A DNA stretch of 64,000 bases from Acidithiobacillus sp. (GTDB lineage Bacteria; Pseudomonadota; Gammaproteobacteria; Acidithiobacillales; Acidithiobacillaceae): contig JAQVDS010000009.1 of NCBI GenBank assembly GCA_028697715.1, positions 1 to 64,000 of the forward strand, written 5' to 3'. This document shows positions 34,740 to 44,085 of this stretch, one piece after another. Positions within the stretch are counted from its first letter, which is position 1; every line of letters begins with the position of its first letter. Position numbers and translations under genes: made by a program. The notes under the pieces are model-generated. The model was not told where the DNA came from and did no database searches. It saw only the letters and a program-made list of their open reading frames with translations.

Positions 34740-35518
34740 TGTTTTCCAGTTTTCTCCTGCACACCTGGATTGCCGCCACCCTGCTGGCCATTGCCGCCGG
34801 CAGCCTCGGCTATTTCGTCGTTCTTCGGCGCAGCGCCTTTGCCGCCCATGCCTTGCCCCTGGCTGCCTTTCCCGGTGGTGCCTTGGCCAGTCTGCTGGGT
34901 TTTGCCCCCCTCTGGGGACTGGGCGGTTTTGCCATCATCGGCGTCCTCTTTCTTCGCATTTTTTCTCTTTTGGGACGTCGCGACGTAGCGATGGGGCTGC
35001 TGCTGAGCAGCTTTCTGGCCCTGGGCGGACTGTTTTTGAGCCTGGGTCGGGAATATGCTGCACGGGTCTACGGCCTGCTTTTTGGCGAAGTGCTAGGCAT
35101 CTCCTCTGCCAGTCTCCTGCCTCTGGCCCTGCTCGTCAGCGTCGTATTGCTGCTGCTCCTCTGGCAGTTTCCCATTTTGCTTCTGGAATCCACCCAACCT
35201 GAGCTCGCGAACGCACACGCCATCTCCAGCGCACGTATAGAGTGGTTTTTTCTCCTTCTCCTCGCCCTGGTCAGCGCCGCCGCCGTGCCGGTGGTCGGCA
35301 CCCTGCTGGTGTTCACCCTGTTGGTGAGTCCCGCCGCTGCCGCCCAACGACTGTCGCGCCGTCCATATCACGCCTGGGCGCTCGCCATCCTCTTTGCCGA
35401 GCTGCTGAGTTGGTCATCCATCGCCCTCTCCTACTGGTCCAACTGGCCATTGAGTTTTTTTGTTGGCGTTCAGGGGGCGCTACTCTTCCTGTTCAGTCGC
35501 ATCTTTGCCAGGAGCTGA
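34739..35518 (+). CDS. Metal-type ABC importer permease 2 (ZnuB-like)
   Basis: A 259-residue membrane protein, distantly similar to permease 1: FFVVLRRSAFAAHALPLAAF-like start (here YFVVLRRSAFAAHAL), PGGALASLLGFAPLWGL and TLLVFTLLVSPAAAAQRLSR. The start ATG overlaps the stop of permease 1, which rules out the longer open frame. No periplasmic binding protein gene is found anywhere nearby, so either it is encoded elsewhere or the system is unusual. Confidence 0.85.
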   Translation: MFSSFLLHTWIAATLLAIAAGSLGYFVVLRRSAFAAHALPLAAFPGGALASLLGFAPLWGLGGFAIIGVLFLRIFSLLGRRDVAMGLLLSSFLALGGLFLSLGREYAARVYGLLFGEVLGISSASLLPLALLVSVVLLLLLWQFPILLLESTQPELANAHAISSARIEWFFLLLLALVSAAAVPVVGTLLVFTLLVSPAAAAQRLSRRPYHAWALAILFAELLSWSSIALSYWSNWPLSFFVGVQGALLFLFSRIFARS

Positions 35519-35599
35519 GCGGCTTCCCTCCTCGCGCGCTAGGTGGCATCATCTATGGCCATCGAGAGAAAGATCACGAACGCGCTATCGAGGGAAGTC

Positions 35600-35968
35600 A
35601 TGAGCACAAGCGGCAGTAAACGACCCGATCGCTTCATCATCAGCGGTGCCCTGCATGGCGTCACTCCGGACGCACGCAAGAAACTAGAAGAATTTGAAAA
35701 ACTCGGGGGGCATATCGACTACCTGCCGGAAAAGGCCCTTGCCCTGATCCAGTATGATGGCCGTTGCGGTGCGGAACTGGAAGAACACATGGTGGCAGTG
35801 TTGCAACAAGCCGGCGCGTCCTGTGCATCGCATGGCGTCATCTGCCACGGGAAGGACCATTGCGAACCCCTCAACCTTCATGTCGGCCCGCTGGCGCAGG
35901 ATCATCCCCGCCGCGGTGAGTCACTGAGCAAACACCTCGCACGCTGGCTGCACCTCAAACAAAAGTAA
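35600..35968 (+). CDS. Unknown Cys/His-rich 122-residue protein after the metal importer
   Basis: A small soluble protein starting MSTSGSKRPDRF at 35600, five bases after GAGGGA. Residues 56-94 hold four Cys (56, 75, 82, 88) and four His (78, 83, 87, 94), including SCASHGVICHGKDHCEP, a plausible metal site. The N-terminal part is helical. It follows the permeases by 81 bases and precedes slt by five, so it shares this transcript. I do not recognise the family; a metal chaperone or sensor for the importer is a guess from context. Confidence 0.6.
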   Translation: MSTSGSKRPDRFIISGALHGVTPDARKKLEEFEKLGGHIDYLPEKALALIQYDGRCGAELEEHMVAVLQQAGASCASHGVICHGKDHCEPLNLHVGPLAQDHPRRGESLSKHLARWLHLKQK

Positions 35969-35973
35969 ACCCG

Positions 35974-37911
35974 ATGCACCTGCGTCACTGGCTCGGGGCT
36001 GGACTGCTACTTATCTCCTGTCTCGCCCATGGCGCCCTCACTCCGCAGCAAGAGCAGTTGCTGCAAAATGCCGCCGATGCCTTCGCCCAGGGCAACTATC
36101 GTCCCGCGGCGGCCGCACTTCCCCAGCTTGCCAATACCTACATGGGCCCCTGGGTAGCCTATTGGTCCCTGCAGCCACGGCTGCGTACACTGCAAGCAAT
36201 GCAATTTCAGTCCTTCGCCAATGAGTTCCCGCATGGGGCCGCTTATCTGCTGCTACGCCGACAATGGCTACTGGAGTTGGGACGGCGACACGACTGGCAG
36301 AACTTCGCCGAGCTCTATCGGGCTGGTCCCGCGCCAAAAAACCTCAGCGTCCGTTGTTATGCGGCGCACAACCCACTGTTACAGACTGGCAACCCAGCCA
36401 CGCTATGGGATGCGGCGACAGCGAGCAATGGCGCCTGTAATCGGATGGCACGAACGGCCCTTGCCCAGGGGCAAATTTCGCACACGCTGCTCTGGCATAA
36501 ACTGGCGGAGATGATTCGTGGCGAGCATCTCCACAGTGCCGCGACTTTTGCCAGTTTTCTTCCCGGTCCTGCGGCGTCGGCCTTGAACAAACTCCTGCAA
36601 AGCCCCAATACCTGGCTGGCAAGCCAGGGCAGCTCTGCGTTACAGAGCTATGGCGCGCACGACGGCGCCGAACTGCTACATCTCGCTCTGCTCGCGATGC
36701 TGCCAAACGACTCCGCGCGCGCGGTGGCCCAGAGTCAGACCCTGCCCGGTCTTTCGCCTGCGCAGCGTGCTTCGGTGTGCTATAGCGCAGCGCTGCAGGC
36801 TGCGCGTAAGTTCCAGACGAGCACTGCCAATGCCTGGTATCAGGCCGCACTAAGCGTCGACTCCAGCTTCCGGCCCAATGCGGAAACTCTCCATTGGATG
36901 GTGCGCTCAGCCCTGTTGCAGCAAAATTGGCCCTTGGTGCTTGCCGCCGTAGGGCGCTTACCGGCAGATCAGGCACAACAAAGCCAATGGCAATTCTGGA
37001 AGGCGCTGGCATTGCAAAAAACTGGAAAGGGCGCATTGGCGCGACAGCTCTGGCAACAGATCGCTTCCCCCTTCGATGCCTATGGACAGCTGGCCAGTGC
37101 AGCCCTGGGCCAAAGTCTGCGTCTCCCCGCGCGCAGCCAGAGCCCTGCGGAGCTGGTCGCTGACGCATTCTCCCAGCCAGCTGTTGCAGGGACGAAAAAC
37201 AACAGCCTGCGGCGCGCCCTGAAACTCTATCAGCTGGGACTGTATTTCGATGCCCTGTGGGAATGGGGGCAGTACCTCGATACCCTCCCGGATGCCACTG
37301 CCATCAAAGCGGCAGCCCGCCAGGCTGCACAAAATCAGGCCTGGCTGCTGGTCATCAATGCTAGCACGCGCATCGGCAACGATGCCGACTGGCAACAGGG
37401 TTACGTGCTTCCCTATCGTCAGGACATCGTCGCCAGCGCCAACCGTAATGGTCTTTCCCCCTCCTTCGTCGCCGGTGTGATCCGCCAGGAATCCGGATTT
37501 GCACCCGGTATCCGCTCTTCCGTGGGCGCCCAGGGGATCATGCAGGTCATGCCAGCCACCGCGGCCTGGGTGCAAAGCCGCTATCCGCAAAGTGCTGCCG
37601 CTGATCTGCAGACGGCGGCCGGTAATATCCAGATTGGCACCACCTACCTGGCCTACCTGCGTTCGCAGTTCGGCGATTCCCCCGTACTTCTCGCCGCTGC
37701 CTACAACGCCGGACCGGGAGCGGTGAATCGCTGGTTGCAAAAGATCACCCTCGGCGAGGGTCCATGGGCAGGATTGATCTTTGCCGCCAATATTCCCTAT
37801 CAACAGACCCGCGACTATGTCACGACCGTCCTGAGCAATGCCATCGTCTATCGCATGCTTCTTTCCGAAGCAGCGGCATCCCCCCTGTCCTACTGGCAGC
37901 TGGCCAGATAG
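35974..37911 (+). CDS. slt: Soluble lytic murein transglycosylase
   Basis: A 645-residue periplasmic enzyme that cleaves glycan strands with 1,6-anhydro product. It has a signal peptide (MHLRHWLGAGLLLISCLAHG), a long superhelical alpha domain (about 25-470) as in Slt70, and a C-terminal transglycosylase domain with catalytic Glu506 (AGVIRQESGFAPG), GAQGIMQVMPATA and AAYNAGPGAVNRW. Length equals that of Slt70. It lies five bases after the Cys/His-rich gene and 46 before murJ. Confidence 0.93.
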   Translation: MHLRHWLGAGLLLISCLAHGALTPQQEQLLQNAADAFAQGNYRPAAAALPQLANTYMGPWVAYWSLQPRLRTLQAMQFQSFANEFPHGAAYLLLRRQWLLELGRRHDWQNFAELYRAGPAPKNLSVRCYAAHNPLLQTGNPATLWDAATASNGACNRMARTALAQGQISHTLLWHKLAEMIRGEHLHSAATFASFLPGPAASALNKLLQSPNTWLASQGSSALQSYGAHDGAELLHLALLAMLPNDSARAVAQSQTLPGLSPAQRASVCYSAALQAARKFQTSTANAWYQAALSVDSSFRPNAETLHWMVRSALLQQNWPLVLAAVGRLPADQAQQSQWQFWKALALQKTGKGALARQLWQQIASPFDAYGQLASAALGQSLRLPARSQSPAELVADAFSQPAVAGTKNNSLRRALKLYQLGLYFDALWEWGQYLDTLPDATAIKAAARQAAQNQAWLLVINASTRIGNDADWQQGYVLPYRQDIVASANRNGLSPSFVAGVIRQESGFAPGIRSSVGAQGIMQVMPATAAWVQSRYPQSAAADLQTAAGNIQIGTTYLAYLRSQFGDSPVLLAAAYNAGPGAVNRWLQKITLGEGPWAGLIFAANIPYQQTRDYVTTVLSNAIVYRMLLSEAAASPLSYWQLAR

Positions 37912-37957
37912 CGGTGCGAAGTACCGGCGTGAACACCCCAGCAGCAATTTCCCAAAG

Positions 37958-39484
37958 ATGAGCGTATCCCTGCGCAATGTCGCCAAGGTAGCCAGCAATA
38001 CCTTTTTATCGCGACTGCTCGGTTTCGCTCGGGACGTGATCCTTGCCCATTTGTTTGGTGCGGGGATGGCTGCCGATGCCTTCTTTGTCGCCCAGCGCCT
38101 GCCCAACCTCTTTCGCAGGCTTTTTGGTGAAGGGGCATTCTCGCAGGCCTTCGTGCCGGTGCTAGGCGAGTATGTGCAGGAGCGCAGCGTGCAAGAGACC
38201 AGGGCATTCGTCGCTGACATCAGCGGCTGGCTGCTACTGACCCTGGTGATCGTTACCGCGGCAGGGGTCCTGGGTGCTGGTCTGCTCGTCTACCTTCTTG
38301 CCCCCGGCTTTGCCGCTGATCCGGCCAAATTCGAGCTCACCGTCCTCCTCACCCGCATCACCTTCCCGTACTTGCTGCTGGTGTCTCTGGTCGCGCTTTC
38401 CGGCGGTATCCTCAACACCTATGGACACTTTCAGGTGCCTGCTTTCACCCCGGTATTTCTCAATCTCGGGATCATCGCTGCGGCACTTTTCTGGGCCCCC
38501 CACCTTGCCCAGCCGGTGATTGCCGTCGCCTGGGGCATGATCTTTGGTGGGATTGCGCAACTGCTGTTTCAGATTCCGGCGCTCTACCGGGTCGGCCACC
38601 TGCACCGGCCACGTCTGCGCCGCAACGATCCCGGCGTAGGCCGCACCCTGCGCCTGCTCGGACCCGCGGCCCTGGGTGCTTCCGCAGCGCAGATCAATCT
38701 CTTCATCAATACGGTACTGGCGTCTCTGGTTGGCGCCAATGTCGTGTCCTATCTGTACTATTCCGATCGCCTGGTGGAATTTCCCCTAGGCGTCTTCGGG
38801 GTAGCCCTGGGCACCGTGGTGTTGCCTACCCTCAGCCGCCAGAGCAAAACGGCGGAGTTTCCCCGCACCCTGGACTGGGCCTTGCGCTGGACCTGGCTCA
38901 TCGCCCTGCCCGCCACCATTGGCCTGCTGGTACTCGGCAAACCCCTGCTGATCACCCTCTTTCGTTATGGCGCTTACAGTGCCCAGGATATGGAAGAAAG
39001 CTACCTCAGCCTGTTTGGCTATGGCCTCGGCATTCTGCCGATCATTGCCGCGCGAGTCCTCGCCCCGGCCTTCTATGCCCGCCAGAATACCAGGACCCCC
39101 ATGCGCTTTGGCATCATCAGTGTCGGTGTCAATATTCTCATCAGCCTCCTCCTGGCCTGGCCCCTGCACCAGCTCGGCCTGTCGCTGGCGACCAGCATCG
39201 CTGCCCTGGCCAATGCCCTGTTGTTGGCACGCCGTCTGTGGCGGGACGAGATCTATCGCCCTGCCCCCGGTTGGCGTGTCTTTCTGGTAAAAACCAGTTG
39301 CAGCGCCGTGGCCCTCGCCGTCAGCCTTTTCCTGCTGCGCGGTGCCACGAGCGATTGGCTACACTGGTCCGCCGCAGCGCGGGTTGCCCACCTCTTGCTG
39401 CTCATTGCCGGGGGGGCTCTGCTCTACCTGGTTCTCCTCTGGGCCCTGCGCCTGCCGGAACTGCGCCAGTTACGTCGACGCTGA
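37958..39484 (+). CDS. murJ: Lipid II flippase MurJ
   Basis: A 508-residue polytopic membrane protein (about 14 helices) of the MATE-like MVF family that flips lipid II across the inner membrane. The conserved N-terminus is SNTFLSRLLGFARDVILAHL with GAGMAADAFFVAQRLPNLFR and GEGAFSQAFVPVL. Start is ATG 37958; the earlier open frame overlaps slt. It sits between slt and ribF in a cell-wall and housekeeping cluster. Confidence 0.95.
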   Translation: MSVSLRNVAKVASNTFLSRLLGFARDVILAHLFGAGMAADAFFVAQRLPNLFRRLFGEGAFSQAFVPVLGEYVQERSVQETRAFVADISGWLLLTLVIVTAAGVLGAGLLVYLLAPGFAADPAKFELTVLLTRITFPYLLLVSLVALSGGILNTYGHFQVPAFTPVFLNLGIIAAALFWAPHLAQPVIAVAWGMIFGGIAQLLFQIPALYRVGHLHRPRLRRNDPGVGRTLRLLGPAALGASAAQINLFINTVLASLVGANVVSYLYYSDRLVEFPLGVFGVALGTVVLPTLSRQSKTAEFPRTLDWALRWTWLIALPATIGLLVLGKPLLITLFRYGAYSAQDMEESYLSLFGYGLGILPIIAARVLAPAFYARQNTRTPMRFGIISVGVNILISLLLAWPLHQLGLSLATSIAALANALLLARRLWRDEIYRPAPGWRVFLVKTSCSAVALAVSLFLLRGATSDWLHWSAAARVAHLLLLIAGGALLYLVLLWALRLPELRQLRRR

Positions 39485-39539
39485 ACGGGGTATTCGGGTA
39501 CACTACAGCGGTTTTTTGCCCGGATGCCTTTTTGCCACC

Positions 39540-40496
39540 ATGATCCAGCCCTTTCGTCTCCACTCGTTGCCACGGCAGGCAATGGCAACGGCACAGGCGC
39601 TGACCATTGGCAACTTTGATGGTGTCCACCTCGGGCACCAACGGCTACTTGCCGGTATGGCGGAGTGCGGATTGCCACGCAGCGTACTCACCTTTGAGCC
39701 CCTCCCACGGGAGCTGTTTCTCGGTAACAGGGCACCCATCCGCCTGAGCAGCCTGCGCGAAAAGACAGCAACACTCCGGCACTACGGGGCAGACCAAGTC
39801 GTCTGCGCACGCTTCGATACTGCCCTGGCAGCCTTGTCGGCAGAGGACTTCGTCGAGCAAATCGTGGTTCGACGTCTGCGGGTGCGGGAGCTGTTCGTCG
39901 GCCATGATTTCCGCTTCGGCGCCCAGCGCCGTGGCGATTTTGCGCTGCTGCAGCAAATGGGCAGGCGATACGGTTTTGTGGTGCACGAGCAGCCCCCCTA
40001 TCTGCTGGACGGGCAACGGGTCAGTAGCACCGGCATCCGCCAGTTTCTCGAACAGGGTGACCTAGCGCAGGCGGCACGCTGGCTTGGCCGCCCCTATACC
40101 GTCTGTGGTCGAGTACGGCGGGGCGATCAACTGGGACGCGAACTGGGCTTCCCCACGGCCAATTTACCCTTGCCGCATCGTCCCCTGCCCTTGCGCGGCA
40201 TTTTTGCCGGCCGGCTCTACAGCCCCATTGGCCACTGGAATGCTGCCATCAGTATTGGCCTGCGCCCTACCATACAGGGCAAAAACTTAGTTTTGGAAGC
40301 CCATTGCCTCGACGCCGATAGCCCGAACCTTTACGGCAAAATGGTTGGCGTCGAACTGCTACACAAGTTGCGGGATGAAGAAAAATACCCCAATCTCGAT
40401 ACCTTGATCGCCGCCATACAGCAAGACGTACAAAATGTACGGCAATTTTTTTCTACCCATGACATCGAAAGCCCATGGATTATAAAAGCACTCTAA
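39540..40496 (+). CDS. ribF: Bifunctional riboflavin kinase/FAD synthetase RibF
   Basis: A 318-residue enzyme making FMN and FAD from riboflavin. The N-terminal nucleotidyltransferase domain has TIGNFDGVHLGHQRLL and VGHDFRFGAQRRGDF; the C-terminal kinase domain (about 185-315) has GRVRRGDQLGRELGFPTANL. The start ATG 39540 begins the FAD synthetase fold. The 3' end overlaps ileS by 22 bases, as the ribF-ileS-lspA series often does. Confidence 0.95.
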   Translation: MIQPFRLHSLPRQAMATAQALTIGNFDGVHLGHQRLLAGMAECGLPRSVLTFEPLPRELFLGNRAPIRLSSLREKTATLRHYGADQVVCARFDTALAALSAEDFVEQIVVRRLRVRELFVGHDFRFGAQRRGDFALLQQMGRRYGFVVHEQPPYLLDGQRVSSTGIRQFLEQGDLAQAARWLGRPYTVCGRVRRGDQLGRELGFPTANLPLPHRPLPLRGIFAGRLYSPIGHWNAAISIGLRPTIQGKNLVLEAHCLDADSPNLYGKMVGVELLHKLRDEEKYPNLDTLIAAIQQDVQNVRQFFSTHDIESPWIIKAL

Positions 40497-43282
40497 ATCT
40501 TCCCAAAACCGATTTTCCCATGCAGGGCAAACTGCCCCAGCGTGAACCGGAGCTGCTGGCCCGCTGGCAGGAGCTGGACCTGTATCAACGCCTGCTGCTG
40601 GCTCGCGCCGACGCGCCGAGCTTTGTCCTGCATGATGGCCCTCCCTATGCCAACGGCAAGATCCATATCGGGCACGCCGTCAACAAGGTACTCAAGGACA
40701 TCATCAACAAGTCGCGACTGGTCGAAGGCATGCGGGTTCCCTACGTGCCCGGCTGGGATTGCCACGGTCTGCCCATCGAGATCCAAGTGGAAAAGACCCA
40801 CGGGCGTCCCGGTGAGAAGCTGAGCGCCGCGGCCTTCCGTGAGGCCTGTCGTGCCTATGCGGCGGAGCAGATCGAAGGACAGAAGGCCGACTTCATCCGC
40901 CTGGGTATCCTCGGGGACTGGGAACATCCCTATCGCACCATGGATTATACCGCCGAGGCCGACATCCTGCGCGAACTGGGCAAGCTTACCCTCAAGGGGC
41001 AGGTTTATCGCGGCGCCAAGCCCGTGCACTGGTGCGTCGATTGCGGCAGCGCCCTGGCGGAAGCCGAGGTCGAATATCGCGATCGCAGCGATCCCTCCAT
41101 CGATGTTGGCTTCCTCGTGGAGGACCGTGCGGATCTCTGTCAGCGTTTGGGCATTTCACTGTTCGACAGCGAAGCAGAAGTCGTCATCTGGACCACCACC
41201 CCCTGGACCTTGCCGGCAAATCAGGCGGTCGCCGTGCATCCCGAGTACGACTACGTTCTCCTGCAGGCTGGCGCGCGCGTCTTGCTGCTGGCTGCCGAGC
41301 TGGCGGAAGCCGCCCTGGCCCGCTATGGACACCCAGATGCCCAGTGCATCGCCACGATCCGGGGCCAAGCCTTGGAGGGACTGCGCCTGCACCATCCCTT
41401 CCAGCCCAGAACCGTGCCGGTCATCCTCGGCAGGCACGTCACCCTCGATGCCGGCACTGGCTGTGTCCACACCGCTCCCGCCCATGGCGTGGACGATTAT
41501 CTGGCCGCCGAGGACTATCACCTGCCCATCGATAGTCCGCTGCAGGGTAACGGTCACTATCGTGACGATCTCGGCGACGGCCTCGCCGGACTCTCCACAG
41601 CCGAGGCCAATCGCGCAGTACCGGCCCTCCTGCACGAACGTGGACGTCTGCTACACCAGGAAAAGATCGAACACAGCTATCCGCATTGCTGGCGCCACAA
41701 GACGCCCCTGCTTTTTCGCGCCACGCCGCAATGGTTCATCGGCATGGAGCGCAATGGGCTACGCGAGCAGGCCCTGCAAGCGATCGCCGAGACCCGCTGG
41801 ATTCCCGCCTGGGGAGAAGAGCGCATCGCTGACATGGTACGTAAGCGGCCAGACTGGTGTATCTCGCGCCAACGCGCCTGGGGTGTACCGGTGGCCCTCT
41901 ACGCCTGCGCCCAGTGTGGCGAGCCCCTGCGCGACGCCGGCGTCTTCCAGCGCATTAGCGCGGCCGTAGAGGCCGGTGGCGTCGATGCCTGGTTCAGCGG
42001 CACAGACCAAGATTTTCTTGGCAATGCCCCGCATCAGTGTGCTGCCTGCGGCCACGAGCAGTTTCACAAGGTCAGCGACATCCTCGACGTCTGGTTCGAC
42101 TCCGGCTCCACCCACGCCTTCGTCCTCGAACGACGCCCGGAACTACACAGCCCCGCAGATCTCTATCTGGAGGGTGCGGATCAGCACCGCGGCTGGTTCC
42201 AGTCGTCCTTACTCGAATCCGTCGCCAGCCGCGGGCGGGCGCCTTACCTAGCAGTGCTCACCCATGGCTTCACCGTCGATGGTGAAGGACGCAAGATGAG
42301 CAAGTCCGTGGGCAATGTCATCGCCCCGCAGGAAATCATCGACCGCTATGGTGCCGACATCCTGCGCCTATGGGTAGCATCCGAGGATTATCGGGGGGAA
42401 ATTCCGATTTCCGACAATATCTTGCAGCGCTTGGGCGAGAGCTACCGGCGCATTCGCAATACCGCCCGCTACATCCTCGGCAATACCCACGATTTCGATC
42501 CGCGTACAGACGCCTTGCCGGCATCCGAACTCCTGGAGATGGATCGCTGGATGCTGGGACGCTGTGCCCAGATACAGCAGGAAATCCGTAGCGCCTACGA
42601 GCAGTTCCAGTTCCACCGCGTGGTGCAGGCCATGCACAACTTCTGCTCCATCGATCTCGGCGGTCTGTATCTGGATGTGCTCAAGGATCGTCTGTATACC
42701 ACCCAGACCCAGTCCCGGGCACGGCGCTCGGCACAGACCGTGCTGGCGAAGATGCTGGATGCCTTGTTGGTCTGGATGGCTCCCATTCTCAGCTTCACCG
42801 CCGAGGAAATTTGGCGACATCTGCCCTGGAAGAATGCCGAGAGCGTGTTTTTTGCCTGCTATCCCGATTTTGGCGAAGGGCAGGACGCGGATCTGGATGC
42901 ACGCTGGCAGCGCCTGCTCGCACTGCGCGAGGCCGTGAATGCCGCCCTCGAACAGTTGCGGCAGGAGAAAAAAATCGGCTCCGCCCTGGATGCGCAGGTC
43001 ACCCTCTCCGCCAACGCCGACTGGCTGGCATTGCTGCGGCCGATGGCGAAAGAGCTGCGCTTCCTGCTGCTTTGCTCCGATCTACAACTGCGCGACCTCG
43101 CCGTCGACGCGGAAGAGGCCCTGCCGGGCTTGCAGATCACGGTGGCCGCTTACGATGCCACGAAATGCCCGCGCTGCTGGCACCGCCGCAGCGACATCGG
43201 CGAGCATCCCGAGCATCCGGAACTCTGTAGTCGCTGCGTGGAGAATGTCGCGGGTAGCGGCGAAACACGGGAGTACTGCTGA
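40475..43282 (+). CDS. ileS: Isoleucyl-tRNA synthetase
   Basis: A 935-residue class I synthetase. The HIGH signature is in DGPPYANGKIHIGHAVNK, KMSKS in GRKMSKSVGNVI, and the C-terminal zinc finger in CPRCWHRR...CSRCVEN. Residues between carry the editing domain (TTTPWTLPANQAVAVHPEY, HTAPAHGVDDY). The start MDYKSTLNLPKTDFPMQG is standard although it lies within ribF. It overlaps lspA by one base. No T-box leader is present, so expression depends on the upstream promoter. Confidence 0.97.
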   Translation: MDYKSTLNLPKTDFPMQGKLPQREPELLARWQELDLYQRLLLARADAPSFVLHDGPPYANGKIHIGHAVNKVLKDIINKSRLVEGMRVPYVPGWDCHGLPIEIQVEKTHGRPGEKLSAAAFREACRAYAAEQIEGQKADFIRLGILGDWEHPYRTMDYTAEADILRELGKLTLKGQVYRGAKPVHWCVDCGSALAEAEVEYRDRSDPSIDVGFLVEDRADLCQRLGISLFDSEAEVVIWTTTPWTLPANQAVAVHPEYDYVLLQAGARVLLLAAELAEAALARYGHPDAQCIATIRGQALEGLRLHHPFQPRTVPVILGRHVTLDAGTGCVHTAPAHGVDDYLAAEDYHLPIDSPLQGNGHYRDDLGDGLAGLSTAEANRAVPALLHERGRLLHQEKIEHSYPHCWRHKTPLLFRATPQWFIGMERNGLREQALQAIAETRWIPAWGEERIADMVRKRPDWCISRQRAWGVPVALYACAQCGEPLRDAGVFQRISAAVEAGGVDAWFSGTDQDFLGNAPHQCAACGHEQFHKVSDILDVWFDSGSTHAFVLERRPELHSPADLYLEGADQHRGWFQSSLLESVASRGRAPYLAVLTHGFTVDGEGRKMSKSVGNVIAPQEIIDRYGADILRLWVASEDYRGEIPISDNILQRLGESYRRIRNTARYILGNTHDFDPRTDALPASELLEMDRWMLGRCAQIQQEIRSAYEQFQFHRVVQAMHNFCSIDLGGLYLDVLKDRLYTTQTQSRARRSAQTVLAKMLDALLVWMAPILSFTAEEIWRHLPWKNAESVFFACYPDFGEGQDADLDARWQRLLALREAVNAALEQLRQEKKIGSALDAQVTLSANADWLALLRPMAKELRFLLLCSDLQLRDLAVDAEEALPGLQITVAAYDATKCPRCWHRRSDIGEHPEHPELCSRCVENVAGSGETREYC

Positions 43283-43740
43283 TGCTGCGCTATCTCTGGT
43301 TGAGCGTCTTCGTCATTTTCCTCGATCAGGGGGTGAAGCTCTGGCTCAGTCACATCTGGCGGCTTGGGCAAGGCATCGTCGTCATTCCCGGCATCCTAAA
43401 TTTTCGCCTGGTGCACAATACCGGTGCTGCTTTCAGCTTCCTCGCTGGCGCCGGCGGCTGGCAGCGTTGGCTGCTAATCGTCATTGCCGTGATCGTTGTC
43501 GTGGTGCTCGTCGCCATATTGCGACGCCTGAAACCGGGCGCGCATTGGACCGCCATCGCCCTTGCCCTGATCCTGGGCGGCGCCCTGGGCAATCTCATTG
43601 ATCGCATCCGACTGGGCTATGTGGTGGACTTCATTGGTGTGCACTGGGGAAACCTGTATTGGCCCTATTTCAACATTGCCGATAGTGCCATCACCATTGG
43701 CGCTCTGATGCTCATTGTGGATGCATTCCGGCGCCACTAA
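43282..43740 (+). CDS. lspA: Lipoprotein signal peptidase LspA
   Basis: A 152-residue inner-membrane aspartyl protease with four helices that cleaves diacylglyceryl-prolipoproteins such as FlgH and the efflux lipoprotein found elsewhere in this window. The catalytic pair Asp116 (GYVVDFIGVH) and Asp134 (FNIADSAITIG) and the motif VHNTGAAFSF are present. Its ATG overlaps the ileS stop. Confidence 0.96.
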   Translation: MLRYLWLSVFVIFLDQGVKLWLSHIWRLGQGIVVIPGILNFRLVHNTGAAFSFLAGAGGWQRWLLIVIAVIVVVVLVAILRRLKPGAHWTAIALALILGGALGNLIDRIRLGYVVDFIGVHWGNLYWPYFNIADSAITIGALMLIVDAFRRH

Positions 43741-43745
43741 AGCCC

Positions 43746-43769
43746 TTTTGTCGTGCAAATACGACAAAA
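43746..43769. repeat. Perfect inverted repeat after lspA
   Basis: TTTTGTCGT, six bases, ACGACAAAA: nine paired bases. No U tract follows on either strand, so it is not a standard terminator; the T run lies in the 5' arm. It may still stabilise the transcript end or act as a binding site. Confidence 0.5.
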
Positions 43770-43821
43770 CGACCAACGGGCCATCCCGTAAACGTAGGCA
43801 ACCCTTTGATCAAGAATAGAA

Positions 43822-43827
43822 TATAAT
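43822..43827 (+). promoter_or_regulatory. Consensus -10 box before the 67-residue gene
   Basis: A perfect TATAAT in an AT-rich patch 52 bases before the ATG at 43879. No good -35 box is seen at the right distance, so it may depend on an activator or be chance. Confidence 0.35.
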
Positions 43828-43878
43828 TTTGGCCCGATACTTGCTTTACCCTCTGCATACTGCAAGAGGGACACTGCA

Positions 43879-44082
43879 ATGGACAATCGGGCGAATTTAC
43901 TGGCAGCACTTCGGCGGGTACGACACTACCCAAACTACCATTCCTTCATGGCCACCCAAGAACGCGAACGCATCAAACGTGATCTACAGAAGCGTTTGCT
44001 GCGTCTGCGTCGCAGCCATCGGTCGCAGGGCAGCGGTTTTGCCTTCTTACGCAAGGCCGTCCTGTCGCAAATCCTCTACTGA
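43879..44082 (+). CDS. Small basic protein of unknown function
   Basis: A 67-residue, very Arg/Lys-rich protein (RIKRDLQKRLLRLRRSHRSQ) with a GAGGGA Shine-Dalgarno about eight bases before its ATG. It could bind nucleic acid or a ribosome-like partner. It stands alone after lspA and converges on the thioredoxin-like gene with three bases between. No family recognised. Confidence 0.55.
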   Translation: MDNRANLLAALRRVRHYPNYHSFMATQERERIKRDLQKRLLRLRRSHRSQGSGFAFLRKAVLSQILY

Positions 44083-44085
44083 CCT

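Noticed and set aside
43746-43769. Inverted repeat after lspA as a rho-independent terminator
   Set aside because: No T run follows the stem on either strand; kept only as a repeat.
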